From Actinomycetota bacterium (lineage in GTDB: Bacteria > Actinomycetota > Actinomycetes > Nanopelagicales > Nanopelagicaceae), in assembly GCA_947381255.1 (NCBI GenBank), contig CANCUC010000062.1, forward strand, positions 1 to 5,773: a stretch of 5,773 bases of DNA, written 5' to 3'. Below, piece by piece: positions 1 through 5,773 of this stretch. Under the pieces are notes generated by a model. The model saw nothing but the letters and a program-made list of their open reading frames with translations, ran no database searches and was not told the origin of the DNA. Position numbers and translations under genes: made by a program. The stretch's first letter is position 1, and every line of letters begins with the position of its first letter.

Positions 1-99
1 GCGCTCTTTGAACGCCTCAGTGGCTTTGGAGTTCAAAACTTTGGCGAACTCGAAAAGTTCTCTCGCAAGAGAATTAAGAGAGAACCTAGGCTGATTTAA
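1..99 (+). CDS. 3' end of an unidentified gene (partial, frame uncertain)
   Basis: The first bases look like the C-terminal end of a plus-strand gene that begins before the window. Two frames are open from the window edge. One ends with TAA at 97-99 and gives a 32-residue tail with a very basic end (RKRIKREPRLI). The other ends with TGA at 92-94 and gives a 30-residue helix-like tail ending LARELRENLG. I cannot decide between them. I chose the first because its codons (CTC, GAA, CGC, GGC) resemble those of the neighbouring genes, but this is weak. Either way the gene converges on trpD and overlaps its last bases. In mycobacteria the gene facing the trpD end is, as I recall, a DEDD exonuclease/UvrC-like protein; the short tail here shows no motif that confirms this. 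It could also be non-coding. Confidence 0.3.
   Translation, partial: ALFERLSGFGVQNFGELEKFSRKRIKREPRLI
53..73 (-). terminator. Possible rho-independent terminator of trpD
   Basis: Bases 58-63 (TTCTCT) and 68-73 (AGAGAA) form a perfect 6-bp stem around a 4-base loop, extendable by a G-T and an A-T pair. On the minus strand the stem is followed by C and four Ts (57-53), beginning about 13 bases after the trpD stop codon. That is the right order for an intrinsic terminator of trpD. The stem is short and only half G+C and the T run is brief, so it may be weak. It lies inside the last codons of the converging plus-strand gene, and nothing T-rich follows it on the plus strand. Confidence 0.4.
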
Positions 100-1138
100 A
101 TTGTTGAGTAAATAGCGCCCACTCTTTAAGAGTTTCGCGGGCAGCACCAGAATCAACTGCGGCACTTGCTGCGGCATAGCCATCAGCTAACTGCTCAGTG
201 ATCGACTTTGAAAAATCTCCGCGGAAAGCTGCGAGCGCAGCAGCTGCGTTAAGAAGCACCGCATCGCGCGCCGGACTCTTCTCCCCCTCAAAAATCCGCA
301 AAGTGACGGCGGCATTAAATTCGGCATCCCCTCCAGCGAGGGTCTCGATAGGCGCGTAAGCGATTCCGAGATCTCGTGGGTCAAAACTTTCGAGCTTTTG
401 CTCTCCCCCATTGATCTGCATGATCTGAGTCGTAGTACTCAAGGTGATTTCATCGATTCCATCATCGCCGCGAAAGAGGAAACCTTCAGCCCCACGTTTG
501 CTCAAAACATCAGCCATGATGGGCATAACTCGAGCCTTACTTACTCCGATGGCTACCGCTGCCGGCTTGGCGGGATTAGCTAGTGGACCCAAAATGTTAA
601 AGACCGAGGCCTGACCGAGCTCTTTACGAGCTGGAGCGGCAAAACGCATGGCTGGGTGGAACTTAGGGGCGAAACAGAAGCCAATTCCCACCGCTTCGAC
701 GGTAGCCGCAACCTGGGCACCATCCAGGTCGATATTGACCCCCAGGGCTTCTAGAAGGTCAGCGGCGCCTGACTTTGAGGAGGCTGCGCGAGCACCGTGT
801 TTGACGACAGTTGCCCCTGCAGCCCTGGCGATAATCGCCGCAGTTGTAGAGATATTGATGGTGTTTGCCCCATCCCCGCCAGTTCCCACGGGATCTACCG
901 CTCTCTGGGAGATGGAGATAGGGGCGCAATGCTGGTACATCACCGAAACGAAAGATTCGACTTCCAGGGCGGTCTCACCCTTGGCTTGGACTCCCAAGAG
1001 GAAGGATTTAATGCTCTCTTTCTCGGCTCGGTCACCCAGAATTTCACCCATCGCCCACTGGGCTTGGAGGGAGTTGAGGTCCTCGTGGTCAGCCAGCTGA
1101 GCGATTATCTGATCCCAAGAAATAGCGCTTCTATCCAT
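86..1138 (-). CDS. trpD: Anthranilate phosphoribosyltransferase
   Basis: TrpD joins anthranilate to phosphoribosyl pyrophosphate (PRPP), releasing pyrophosphate, in the second step of tryptophan synthesis; it is cytosolic and usually dimeric. The 350 residues match the usual family length. An N-terminal helical domain (about 1-75) is followed by the PRPP site GTGGDG (85-90) and NIST (95-98), the KHG-R-xx-SS-x-SG loop (113-124), HPAMR (161-165), FNILGPLANPA (180-190) and GDDGIDE (224-230), whose Asp229-Glu230 should bind magnesium. One oddity is Ala116, where the family normally has Asn (KHGNR), a residue that contacts anthranilate; the codon is GCT. The rest of the site looks intact, so I expect an active enzyme. 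The ATG start at 1138 has AGGA seven bases upstream. No other trp gene is present; a lone trpD diverging from ctaE is a known actinobacterial arrangement. Confidence 0.95.
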   Translation of the reverse strand: MDRSAISWDQIIAQLADHEDLNSLQAQWAMGEILGDRAEKESIKSFLLGVQAKGETALEVESFVSVMYQHCAPISISQRAVDPVGTGGDGANTINISTTAAIIARAAGATVVKHGARAASSKSGAADLLEALGVNIDLDGAQVAATVEAVGIGFCFAPKFHPAMRFAAPARKELGQASVFNILGPLANPAKPAAVAIGVSKARVMPIMADVLSKRGAEGFLFRGDDGIDEITLSTTTQIMQINGGEQKLESFDPRDLGIAYAPIETLAGGDAEFNAAVTLRIFEGEKSPARDAVLLNAAAALAAFRGDFSKSITEQLADGYAAASAAVDSGAARETLKEWALFTQQFKSA

Positions 1139-1239
1139 GGCGAAATCCTATCTTTTGCGTGATAAGACTCACCCGCGATTGCCGCGCCCAATTGGAGCCC
1201 CATTACTTAAAAAAGGGTGAAATCGGGAATAATGCGCCC
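1139..1239. promoter_or_regulatory. Divergent trpD/ctaE control region
   Basis: This 101-bp gap between two divergent starts must hold the promoters of trpD and of the ctaE-qcrCAB operon, unless these lie inside trpD. On the plus strand AATAAT (1228-1233) matches the -10 consensus at five of six bases and ends six bases before the GTG of ctaE, the spacing expected if transcription starts at the start codon. The best -35 candidate, TTACTT (1203-1208), is poor. On the minus strand TAGGAT (1150-1145) also fits a -10 pattern six bases before the trpD ATG, but its AGGA equally serves as a ribosome binding site. An 8-bp palindrome CCAATTGG lies at 1188-1195. A 27-codon reading frame also crosses the region (see findings). 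The role of the region is inferred from position. Confidence 0.45.
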
Positions 1240-1863
1240 GTGACCACACTAGAAGCCCCGGCCAAGAACAACCGCCCCAATTTGGTGGCAGTAGGCACCA
1301 TCGTCTGGCTCTCCTCGGAGCTGATGTTCTTCGCAGCACTATTTGCAATGTACTTCACTACACGCGCCGTTCAAGGTCCAAATATTTGGCTTGAATCAAC
1401 TGGCATGCTCAATGTGAAGTTTGCTGCGATCAACACGACCGTGCTCGTTCTCTCATCAGTAACGTGTCAGTTCGGCGTATTCGCCGCTGAACGATTCCAA
1501 GGACGCCGCACAGGCCCTCTCTACAAATTCTCGCAATGGGGAATGCGTGAGTGGTTTGCGCTCACATTTTTAATGGGCGCCTTCTTCATCGCCGGTCAGA
1601 TTTATGAATATGCCAACTTGGTTCGCGAGGGACTTTCACTCTCATCTCGCGCGTACGGCTCAGTCTTCTATATAACAACAGGCTTCCACGGTCTACACGT
1701 AACAGGTGGATTACTTGCCTTCCTTATTGTTCTTATTCGCGTTGCCAAGGCTCGCAAGTTCGGACATTCCCAAGCAACAACTGCAATTGTGGTCTCGTAC
1801 TACTGGCACTTTGTGGACATTGTTTGGATCGCCCTCTTCTCGACGATCTACTTGATTAAATAG
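1240..1863 (+). CDS. ctaE: Cytochrome c oxidase subunit III (aa3 type)
   Basis: This is subunit III of the aa3-type cytochrome c oxidase, a membrane protein that packs against the catalytic subunit I and supports its proton uptake and stability; it carries no heme or copper. The 207 residues match the short, five-helix form of Actinobacteria. Predicted membrane helices are near 18-38, 62-82, 104-124, 140-166 and 184-204. Recognisable family motifs are WLSSELMFF (23-31), TGFHGLHV (147-154) and YYWHFVD (187-193). I chose GTG at 1240 because homologs begin shortly before the first helix. The frame could be extended to a GTG at 1159, but the extra 27 residues look unlike the family. No good Shine-Dalgarno sequence precedes 1240 (only GGGA, 11 bases away), which agrees with a leaderless message. 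It is the first gene of the operon; qcrC starts 9 bases after its stop. Confidence 0.95.
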   Translation: MTTLEAPAKNNRPNLVAVGTIVWLSSELMFFAALFAMYFTTRAVQGPNIWLESTGMLNVKFAAINTTVLVLSSVTCQFGVFAAERFQGRRTGPLYKFSQWGMREWFALTFLMGAFFIAGQIYEYANLVREGLSLSSRAYGSVFYITTGFHGLHVTGGLLAFLIVLIRVAKARKFGHSQATTAIVVSYYWHFVDIVWIALFSTIYLIK

Positions 1864-1866
1864 GAG
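1863..1866 (+). promoter_or_regulatory. Ribosome binding site of qcrC
   Basis: GGAG sits six bases before the GTG start of qcrC and its first G is the last base of the ctaE TAG stop codon. It fixes the qcrC start at 1873 and suggests translational coupling with ctaE. Confidence 0.7.
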
Positions 1867-1872
1867 CTATCT

Positions 1873-2667
1873 GTGAAACGTATCTCTAGCTTCCGACGTC
1901 ACCGCATAGCTGGCCCAATTCTGGTCGTCGCTGCACTCTTTACGATTGGTACCGCATTTGGTGTGGCATCAGCTCTTCCCAGCGCGCAATCAACGATGAC
2001 AACTGGAACATCAACTTTGGTTTCAGAAGGAAAGGCAATCTTCCTTCGTGGATGTTCTTCATGTCACGGTTTGCACGCAGAAGGTGGATCAATTGCTCCT
2101 TCACTTATCGGTGTTGGTTCAGCATCTGTCGACTTCCAAGTTGGAACAGGTCGCATGCCAATGGCTGATATGAGCCAACAAGCAATGCAGAAGAAGCCGG
2201 TCTATAACGCCCAAGAAACAGCGGCTTTAGCTGCTTATGTAGCATCTTTGGCCCCTGGACCATCTTCAGTTACCAATGAATCTTTAACGTATGAACGCGA
2301 TGGAAACTCCGCACTTGGCGGTCAGTTGTTCCGTACAAACTGCGCAATGTGTCACAACTTCGCAGGTCAAGGTGGAGCACTTACCAACGGTAAGTACGCA
2401 CCATCGCTCATGGGTGTTGAACCTAAGTACATCTACGAAGCAATGGTCACTGGTCCACAGTCAATGCCTAAGTTCACTGACGCAACCATCACACCACAAG
2501 AGAAGCTCTCCATTATTAAATGGCTACAAGCTGCAAATCATGAACAGAATCAAGGCGGTGCCTCTCTCGGCCGCGTTGGCCCAGTTACCGAAGGTCTTCT
2601 CGGTTGGGTTCTTGGTCTTGGTCTCTTAATCGGCGCAGCCGCATGGCTCGCAATGAAAGCGAAATAA
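1873..2667 (+). CDS. qcrC: Di-heme cytochrome c subunit (cytochrome cc) of the bcc complex
   Basis: QcrC takes electrons from the Rieske protein and passes them through two covalently bound c-type hemes directly to the oxidase, replacing both cytochrome c1 and a soluble cytochrome c. The protein has 264 residues. An N-terminal membrane anchor or uncleaved signal lies at about 13-33 after a basic stretch (RRHR). Two cytochrome c domains follow, with heme motifs CSSCH (61-65) and CAMCH (157-161). Likely axial methionines are Met95 or Met97 in GRMPM and Met198 in SMPKF. A C-terminal membrane helix spans about 239-261, leaving a short KAK tail in the cytosol. The two heme domains therefore face the outside. 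The size is close to the approximately 280 residues of the mycobacterial protein. The GTG start is set by the GGAG at 1863. Only one base separates its stop from qcrA. Confidence 0.96.
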   Translation: MKRISSFRRHRIAGPILVVAALFTIGTAFGVASALPSAQSTMTTGTSTLVSEGKAIFLRGCSSCHGLHAEGGSIAPSLIGVGSASVDFQVGTGRMPMADMSQQAMQKKPVYNAQETAALAAYVASLAPGPSSVTNESLTYERDGNSALGGQLFRTNCAMCHNFAGQGGALTNGKYAPSLMGVEPKYIYEAMVTGPQSMPKFTDATITPQEKLSIIKWLQAANHEQNQGGASLGRVGPVTEGLLGWVLGLGLLIGAAAWLAMKAK

Positions 2668-2668
2668 C

Positions 2669-3670
2669 ATGAGCAATCAGATTGAACGTTTCCAAGATCC
2701 TGGACTTCCAGAGCATGTGCATCGCAATGCTGATGTAGATCCAAAAGCTGAAAAGCGCGCGGAGCGACAAGTTGCAGTGCTCTTCTTGCTCTCTGCAGCC
2801 GGAACTGTTCTCACAATCGCCGCTTACATCTTCATTAAGAGCGATAAGTACACATACCTCCCGGTTATGGGCAGCACCAACATTCAACAACTCTTTCTTG
2901 GTATCGGATTAACTGCATCAACACTCTTCATCGGTCTTGGCGCGATCCAATGGGCTAAAAAATTAATGCCTGATCAAGAGGTAATTGCTGAGCGTCATGA
3001 ATTTCGTTCCGAAGAAGCTGACCGCGAAGATTTCGTTGCCACTCTTAAGGAGTACGGCGGATCTGCAGGACTTGGTCGTCGTAGTTTGATCAAGCGCAGC
3101 ATGGGTGTAGCACTTGGCCTCGTTGGCCTCTCGCCCCTCGTTCTATTGCGCGATACCGGCCCACTTCCAAAGAAATTCTTTGAGACCAACTCATGGGCTG
3201 CTGGAACCAAGCTTCTGCTTGATCCTGCTGGCACACCAATCAAGGCATCTGATCTTGAAGTTGGCGCAGTTGCTCAGGTGCTTCCTGAACTTCCTGCAGG
3301 TACAGAGCGCACTCTTGAGAACACTGGCAAGGATGCAGTTCTCTTGATTCGCCTTCGTCCAGAGGATTTCAACTTGGATGCAGAGCGTCTCTCATGGACT
3401 CACGAAGGCATCATCGCCTTCTCCAAGATTTGTACCCACATGGGCTGCGCTGTTGCTCTCTACGAACAACAGACTCACCACTTGCTCTGCCCATGTCACC
3501 AATCAACATTCGATGTGACTCGCGCTGCCAAAGTTATCTTTGGTCCAGCAGCTCGCCCACTTCCACAGTTGGCAATCACGGTTGATGCTGATGGATATCT
3601 GGTTGCTAAGCAACCATTCACTGTTCCAGTCGGTCCAAGCTTCTGGGAGCGGAACTCATCTAATGGATAA
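2669..3670 (+). CDS. qcrA: Rieske iron-sulfur subunit of the cytochrome bcc complex
   Basis: QcrA carries the Rieske [2Fe-2S] cluster that accepts one electron from menaquinol at the outer quinol site and shuttles it to QcrC. The 333 residues show the actinobacterial plan: a charged cytosolic N-terminus, membrane helices at about 34-56, 72-96 and 144-161, then an extracytoplasmic Rieske domain. Cluster motifs are CTHMGC (255-260) and CPCHQS (274-279); Cys255, His257, Cys274 and His277 should bind iron, and Cys260 and Cys276 form the stabilising disulfide. A twin-arginine motif (GRRSLIKR, 136-143) lies just before the third helix, fitting Tat export of the folded cluster domain, as shown for the Streptomyces protein. 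The protein is about 100 residues shorter than my recollection of the M. tuberculosis one. The ATG start follows the qcrC stop by one base without a clear Shine-Dalgarno sequence, so translation is probably coupled. Confidence 0.96.
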   Translation: MSNQIERFQDPGLPEHVHRNADVDPKAEKRAERQVAVLFLLSAAGTVLTIAAYIFIKSDKYTYLPVMGSTNIQQLFLGIGLTASTLFIGLGAIQWAKKLMPDQEVIAERHEFRSEEADREDFVATLKEYGGSAGLGRRSLIKRSMGVALGLVGLSPLVLLRDTGPLPKKFFETNSWAAGTKLLLDPAGTPIKASDLEVGAVAQVLPELPAGTERTLENTGKDAVLLIRLRPEDFNLDAERLSWTHEGIIAFSKICTHMGCAVALYEQQTHHLLCPCHQSTFDVTRAAKVIFGPAARPLPQLAITVDADGYLVAKQPFTVPVGPSFWERNSSNG

Positions 3671-3689
3671 CTCACTACTAACTAGCATG

Positions 3690-3694
3690 GGTGA
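3690..3694 (+). promoter_or_regulatory. Ribosome binding site of qcrB
   Basis: GGTGA, complementary to the 3' end of 16S rRNA, lies six bases before the ATG at 3701. It is the only good site in the 30-bp gap after qcrA and supports this start. The ATG at 3687 leads to a stop after four codons and is not used. Confidence 0.6.
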
Positions 3695-3700
3695 TAAATA

Positions 3701-5281
3701 ATGAAGAAGAGCGTGAAGGTTGCTGGAGCAACCGCTAACTACGTAGATGAGCGCACTGGCGCGGCTAAATGGTTAAAGAAGAACCTCACCAAGGTCTTCC
3801 CTGATCACTGGTCTTTCATGCTTGGCGAAATCGCTCTCTACTCATTCGTCATTCTTCTCTTAACCGGAACTTTCTTAACATTCTGGTTTGATCCATCACA
3901 ACGTGAAGTTGTTTACAACGGTTCATACCTTCCACTCTCCGGCGTGCACATGTCTGCTGCATATGACTCCACCTTGCATCTCTCCTTTGACGTTCGCGGT
4001 GGCTTGCTCATGCGTCAGATTCACCACTGGGCAGCTCTTATCTTTATGTCAGCAATCGTGGCTCACTTGTTCCGCGTCTTCTTTACCGGTGCATTCCGTA
4101 AACCACGCGAATTTAACTGGTTAATCGGGGTCGGACTCCTTACCTTCGGTATCGTCGAAGGTTTCTTGGGTTACTCACTTCCAGATGACTTGCTCTCTGG
4201 AACTGGTATTCGTATTGCTGAAGCTATCTTGCAAGCAATTCCGGTGGTCGGCTCTTACCTTTCATTCTTCGCCTTCGGCGGAGCATTCCCAGGTACTGCC
4301 TTCATCCCTCGCATCTTTATCGTTCACGTCTTGCTCTTGCCTGGTTTGTTCTTGGCGCTTATCACCATCCACTTGATGTTGGTCTGGTACCAGAAGCACA
4401 CTCAATATCCAGGTCCAGGACGCACAGAGAAGAACGTTGTTGGATACCCACTGATGCCTGTTTACATGGCGAAAGCTGGCGGATTCTTCTTCGTTGTATT
4501 TGGCGTAACTGCATTCCTCGGAGCAGTCGCATCGATCAACCCAATCTGGCTTTACGGTCCATACACGCCTGGTCAGATCTCTGCCGGTTCACAACCTGAC
4601 TGGTACATGGGTTGGCTTGATGGATTGGTTCGCGCCGCGCCACCTCTAGAGACTCACGCATTTGGCCACACGATCTCTTGGAACATTTTGATTCCAGGTT
4701 TGATTATTCCGGGCATCCTCTTCACTGGAATGGCTCTCTACCCATTCATTGAATCATGGATTACTGGAGATAAGCGCGAGCACCATCTCCTTGATCGCCC
4801 ACGTAATGCACCTAACCGCACCGCACTTGGCGTTACTTCAATTACCTTCATCTTGGTCTCATTGGTTAACGGTGGTAACGACATCATCGCTACTCACTTC
4901 CATCTGACCATTAATGGAATTATGTGGTTCACGCGTGTTGGACTCTTCGTGCTTCCACCGATTGCGTTTGTTGTTACAAAACGAATCTGTCTCTCATTGC
5001 AACGCGCTGATCGCGATCTCGTCCTCCATGGAAAAGAGACCGGTCGTTTGGTCATGATGCCTAACGGTGAGATGCTTGAAGTTCATGAGCCACTTTCAGA
5101 TGCAAAGAAGTGGACCTTGACTCAACATCAACTTCCTGAGGCGCTACCAGCTCCTCTTCCACCTTCTGCAACGGTTGGACTTAAGGGCAAGATTCGCGCT
5201 CGTCTTAACCGCGCAAATGCCGTTCAGATTCCAGCTGCCACCCTGACTGATCTCAAAGAACTTGGAGATGGTCACCACTAA
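3701..5281 (+). CDS. qcrB: Cytochrome b subunit of the cytochrome bcc complex
   Basis: QcrB is the membrane core of the bcc complex: it oxidises menaquinol on the outer side, sends one electron to QcrA and recycles the other through two b hemes to the inner quinone site, adding to the proton gradient. It has 526 residues, near the approximately 550 of mycobacterial QcrB. Membrane segments begin at about 40-62. Heme ligands are His108 and His122 in helix B (14 apart) and His209 and His224 in helix D (15 apart, the b6f/Gram-positive spacing). PDWY at 299-302 replaces the PEWY of mitochondrial and plant proteins at the quinol site and is usual in Actinobacteria. After the last helices (about 375-425) there is a charged cytosolic tail of about 100 residues, longer than in mitochondrial cytochrome b. 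It is the last respiratory gene of the operon, with no terminator seen behind it. Confidence 0.97.
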   Translation: MKKSVKVAGATANYVDERTGAAKWLKKNLTKVFPDHWSFMLGEIALYSFVILLLTGTFLTFWFDPSQREVVYNGSYLPLSGVHMSAAYDSTLHLSFDVRGGLLMRQIHHWAALIFMSAIVAHLFRVFFTGAFRKPREFNWLIGVGLLTFGIVEGFLGYSLPDDLLSGTGIRIAEAILQAIPVVGSYLSFFAFGGAFPGTAFIPRIFIVHVLLLPGLFLALITIHLMLVWYQKHTQYPGPGRTEKNVVGYPLMPVYMAKAGGFFFVVFGVTAFLGAVASINPIWLYGPYTPGQISAGSQPDWYMGWLDGLVRAAPPLETHAFGHTISWNILIPGLIIPGILFTGMALYPFIESWITGDKREHHLLDRPRNAPNRTALGVTSITFILVSLVNGGNDIIATHFHLTINGIMWFTRVGLFVLPPIAFVVTKRICLSLQRADRDLVLHGKETGRLVMMPNGEMLEVHEPLSDAKKWTLTQHQLPEALPAPLPPSATVGLKGKIRARLNRANAVQIPAATLTDLKELGDGHH

Positions 5282-5303
5282 TCACGGTTGAATACTCGAA
5301 TCA

Positions 5304-5773
5304 ATGAATATTCGCCCAGCACGACCTGATGAGGCTCCCCTAATCCAGGAGTTGATTCACGAATTAGCAGTGTACGAGAAGGCTCCAGAGAGCGCGCAAG
5401 CAACCCTTGCTCAGATCTCTGGGGCCTTCTTTGCTGAGCATCCTGCTGTCTTCTGTGACATGGTTGAAGATGGTTCAGGTGTGGTCGTGGGTCTAGCAAT
5501 CTGGTTCCTCAACTACTCCACCTGGACCGGCACACACGGTATTTACCTTGAGGATCTCTTTATTCGTCCTGAAGCCAGAGGGAACGGGTATGGCAAGGCT
5601 GTGCTGGCTCACCTCGCTCAAATTTGCCTTGATCGCGGCTATCACCGGCTGCAATGGTGGGTTTTGGATTGGAATAGCGATGCCATCGGCTTCTATAAGG
5701 GCTTAGGTGCCACCTATATGGATGAGTGGACGGTCATGCGAGTTGATGGCCCAGCGCTTGCATCACTCTCAGC
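5304..5773 (+). CDS. GNAT N-acetyltransferase, spermidine/diamine acetyltransferase type (3' truncated)
   Basis: The GNAT fold transfers an acetyl group from acetyl-CoA to an amine. The 156 visible residues closely follow the SSAT-like branch (spermidine/spermine, diamine or thialysine N-acetyltransferases): IRPARPDE at the start (3-10), LAVYEKAP (21-28), NYSTW (70-74) and GIYLEDLFIRPEARGNGYGK (79-98) with the acetyl-CoA loop Arg92-x-x-Gly95-x-Gly97. These are followed by VLDWN (120-124), GFYKGLGA (129-136) and EWTVMR (141-146). Enzymes of this branch have about 155-165 residues, so only the last few codons should be missing. The substrate cannot be told from sequence; polyamines, a diamino acid or another amine are possible. 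The ATG lies 22 bases after the qcrB stop with no Shine-Dalgarno sequence. AATACT (5291-5296), seven bases before it, could be a -10 box of its own leaderless promoter; read-through from qcrB is the alternative. Confidence 0.9.
   Translation, partial: MNIRPARPDEAPLIQELIHELAVYEKAPESAQATLAQISGAFFAEHPAVFCDMVEDGSGVVVGLAIWFLNYSTWTGTHGIYLEDLFIRPEARGNGYGKAVLAHLAQICLDRGYHRLQWWVLDWNSDAIGFYKGLGATYMDEWTVMRVDGPALASLS

Noticed and set aside
398..1162. Plus-strand open frames opposite trpD (398-583, 648-1100, 797-1162)
   Set aside because: They are antisense to a clear trpD with all its motifs conserved, show no family resemblance and have no ribosome binding sites.
1188..1195. CCAATTGG palindrome in the divergent region as an operator
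   Set aside because: An 8-bp palindrome alone is expected often by chance; there is no second copy or known regulator motif to support it.
1159..1239. N-terminal 27-residue extension of CtaE from the GTG at 1159
   Set aside because: The extra residues do not look like CtaE, no ribosome binding site precedes them, and the downstream GTG at 1240 gives the usual family length and N-terminus.
2550..3243. Minus-strand open frames opposite qcrC/qcrA (2550-2744, 2585-2890, 2995-3243)
   Set aside because: They are shadows of strongly conserved plus-strand genes with low-complexity Arg/Pro-rich translations.
5297..5314. Inverted repeat CGAAT/ATTCG over the GNAT start codon, possible terminator or translation-control hairpin
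   Set aside because: The stem is only five A+T-rich pairs around an 8-base loop and no T tract follows, so it is too weak to call.
5278..5499. Minus-strand frame of 73 codons opposite the GNAT start
   Set aside because: The plus-strand GNAT reading is unmistakable, and the minus frame gives a His/Gln/Arg-rich product unlike any protein I recognise.

Overview
The window looks like a chromosomal segment of an actinobacterium. The evidence is a divergent trpD next to ctaE-qcrC-qcrA-qcrB, an arrangement I recall from Mycobacterium and Streptomyces, together with a di-heme QcrC, a three-helix Rieske protein and a b6f-like QcrB, all characteristic of Actinobacteria. Base composition is moderate rather than high in G+C, and genes are packed with 1-30 bp gaps and an overlapping convergent gene end. 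That suggests a compact, lower-GC lineage such as freshwater planktonic Actinobacteria; the lineage is an inference from style, not a database match.

Layout: bases 1-99 hold the 3' end of an unidentified plus-strand gene, which converges on and slightly overlaps trpD (86-1138, minus strand; anthranilate phosphoribosyltransferase). A hairpin with a T tract at 53-73 could end the trpD transcript. Between trpD and ctaE is an approximately 100-bp divergent control region (1139-1239), with a -10-like hexamer placed so that the ctaE message may begin at its GTG start codon. Then follow ctaE (1240-1863, cytochrome c oxidase subunit III), qcrC (1873-2667, cytochrome cc), qcrA (2669-3670, Rieske iron-sulfur protein) and qcrB (3701-5281, cytochrome b). 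The window closes with a GNAT acetyltransferase of the spermidine/diamine acetyltransferase type, truncated by the window edge (5304-5773).

The four respiratory genes form one operon that supplies the entire cytochrome bcc complex plus one subunit of the aa3 oxidase. In this family menaquinol is oxidised at QcrB, one electron passes through the Rieske cluster of QcrA to the two c-type hemes of QcrC and then directly to the oxidase, without a soluble cytochrome c. Co-transcription of ctaE with qcrCAB fits the III-IV supercomplex known from mycobacteria and corynebacteria.

I found no mobile element, CRISPR array, RNA gene or unknown multi-gene system here. The points most worth a second look are an unusual residue in the anthranilate-binding motif of TrpD, the possible leaderless ctaE promoter, a short upstream reading frame, and the internal Tat-like motif in QcrA.
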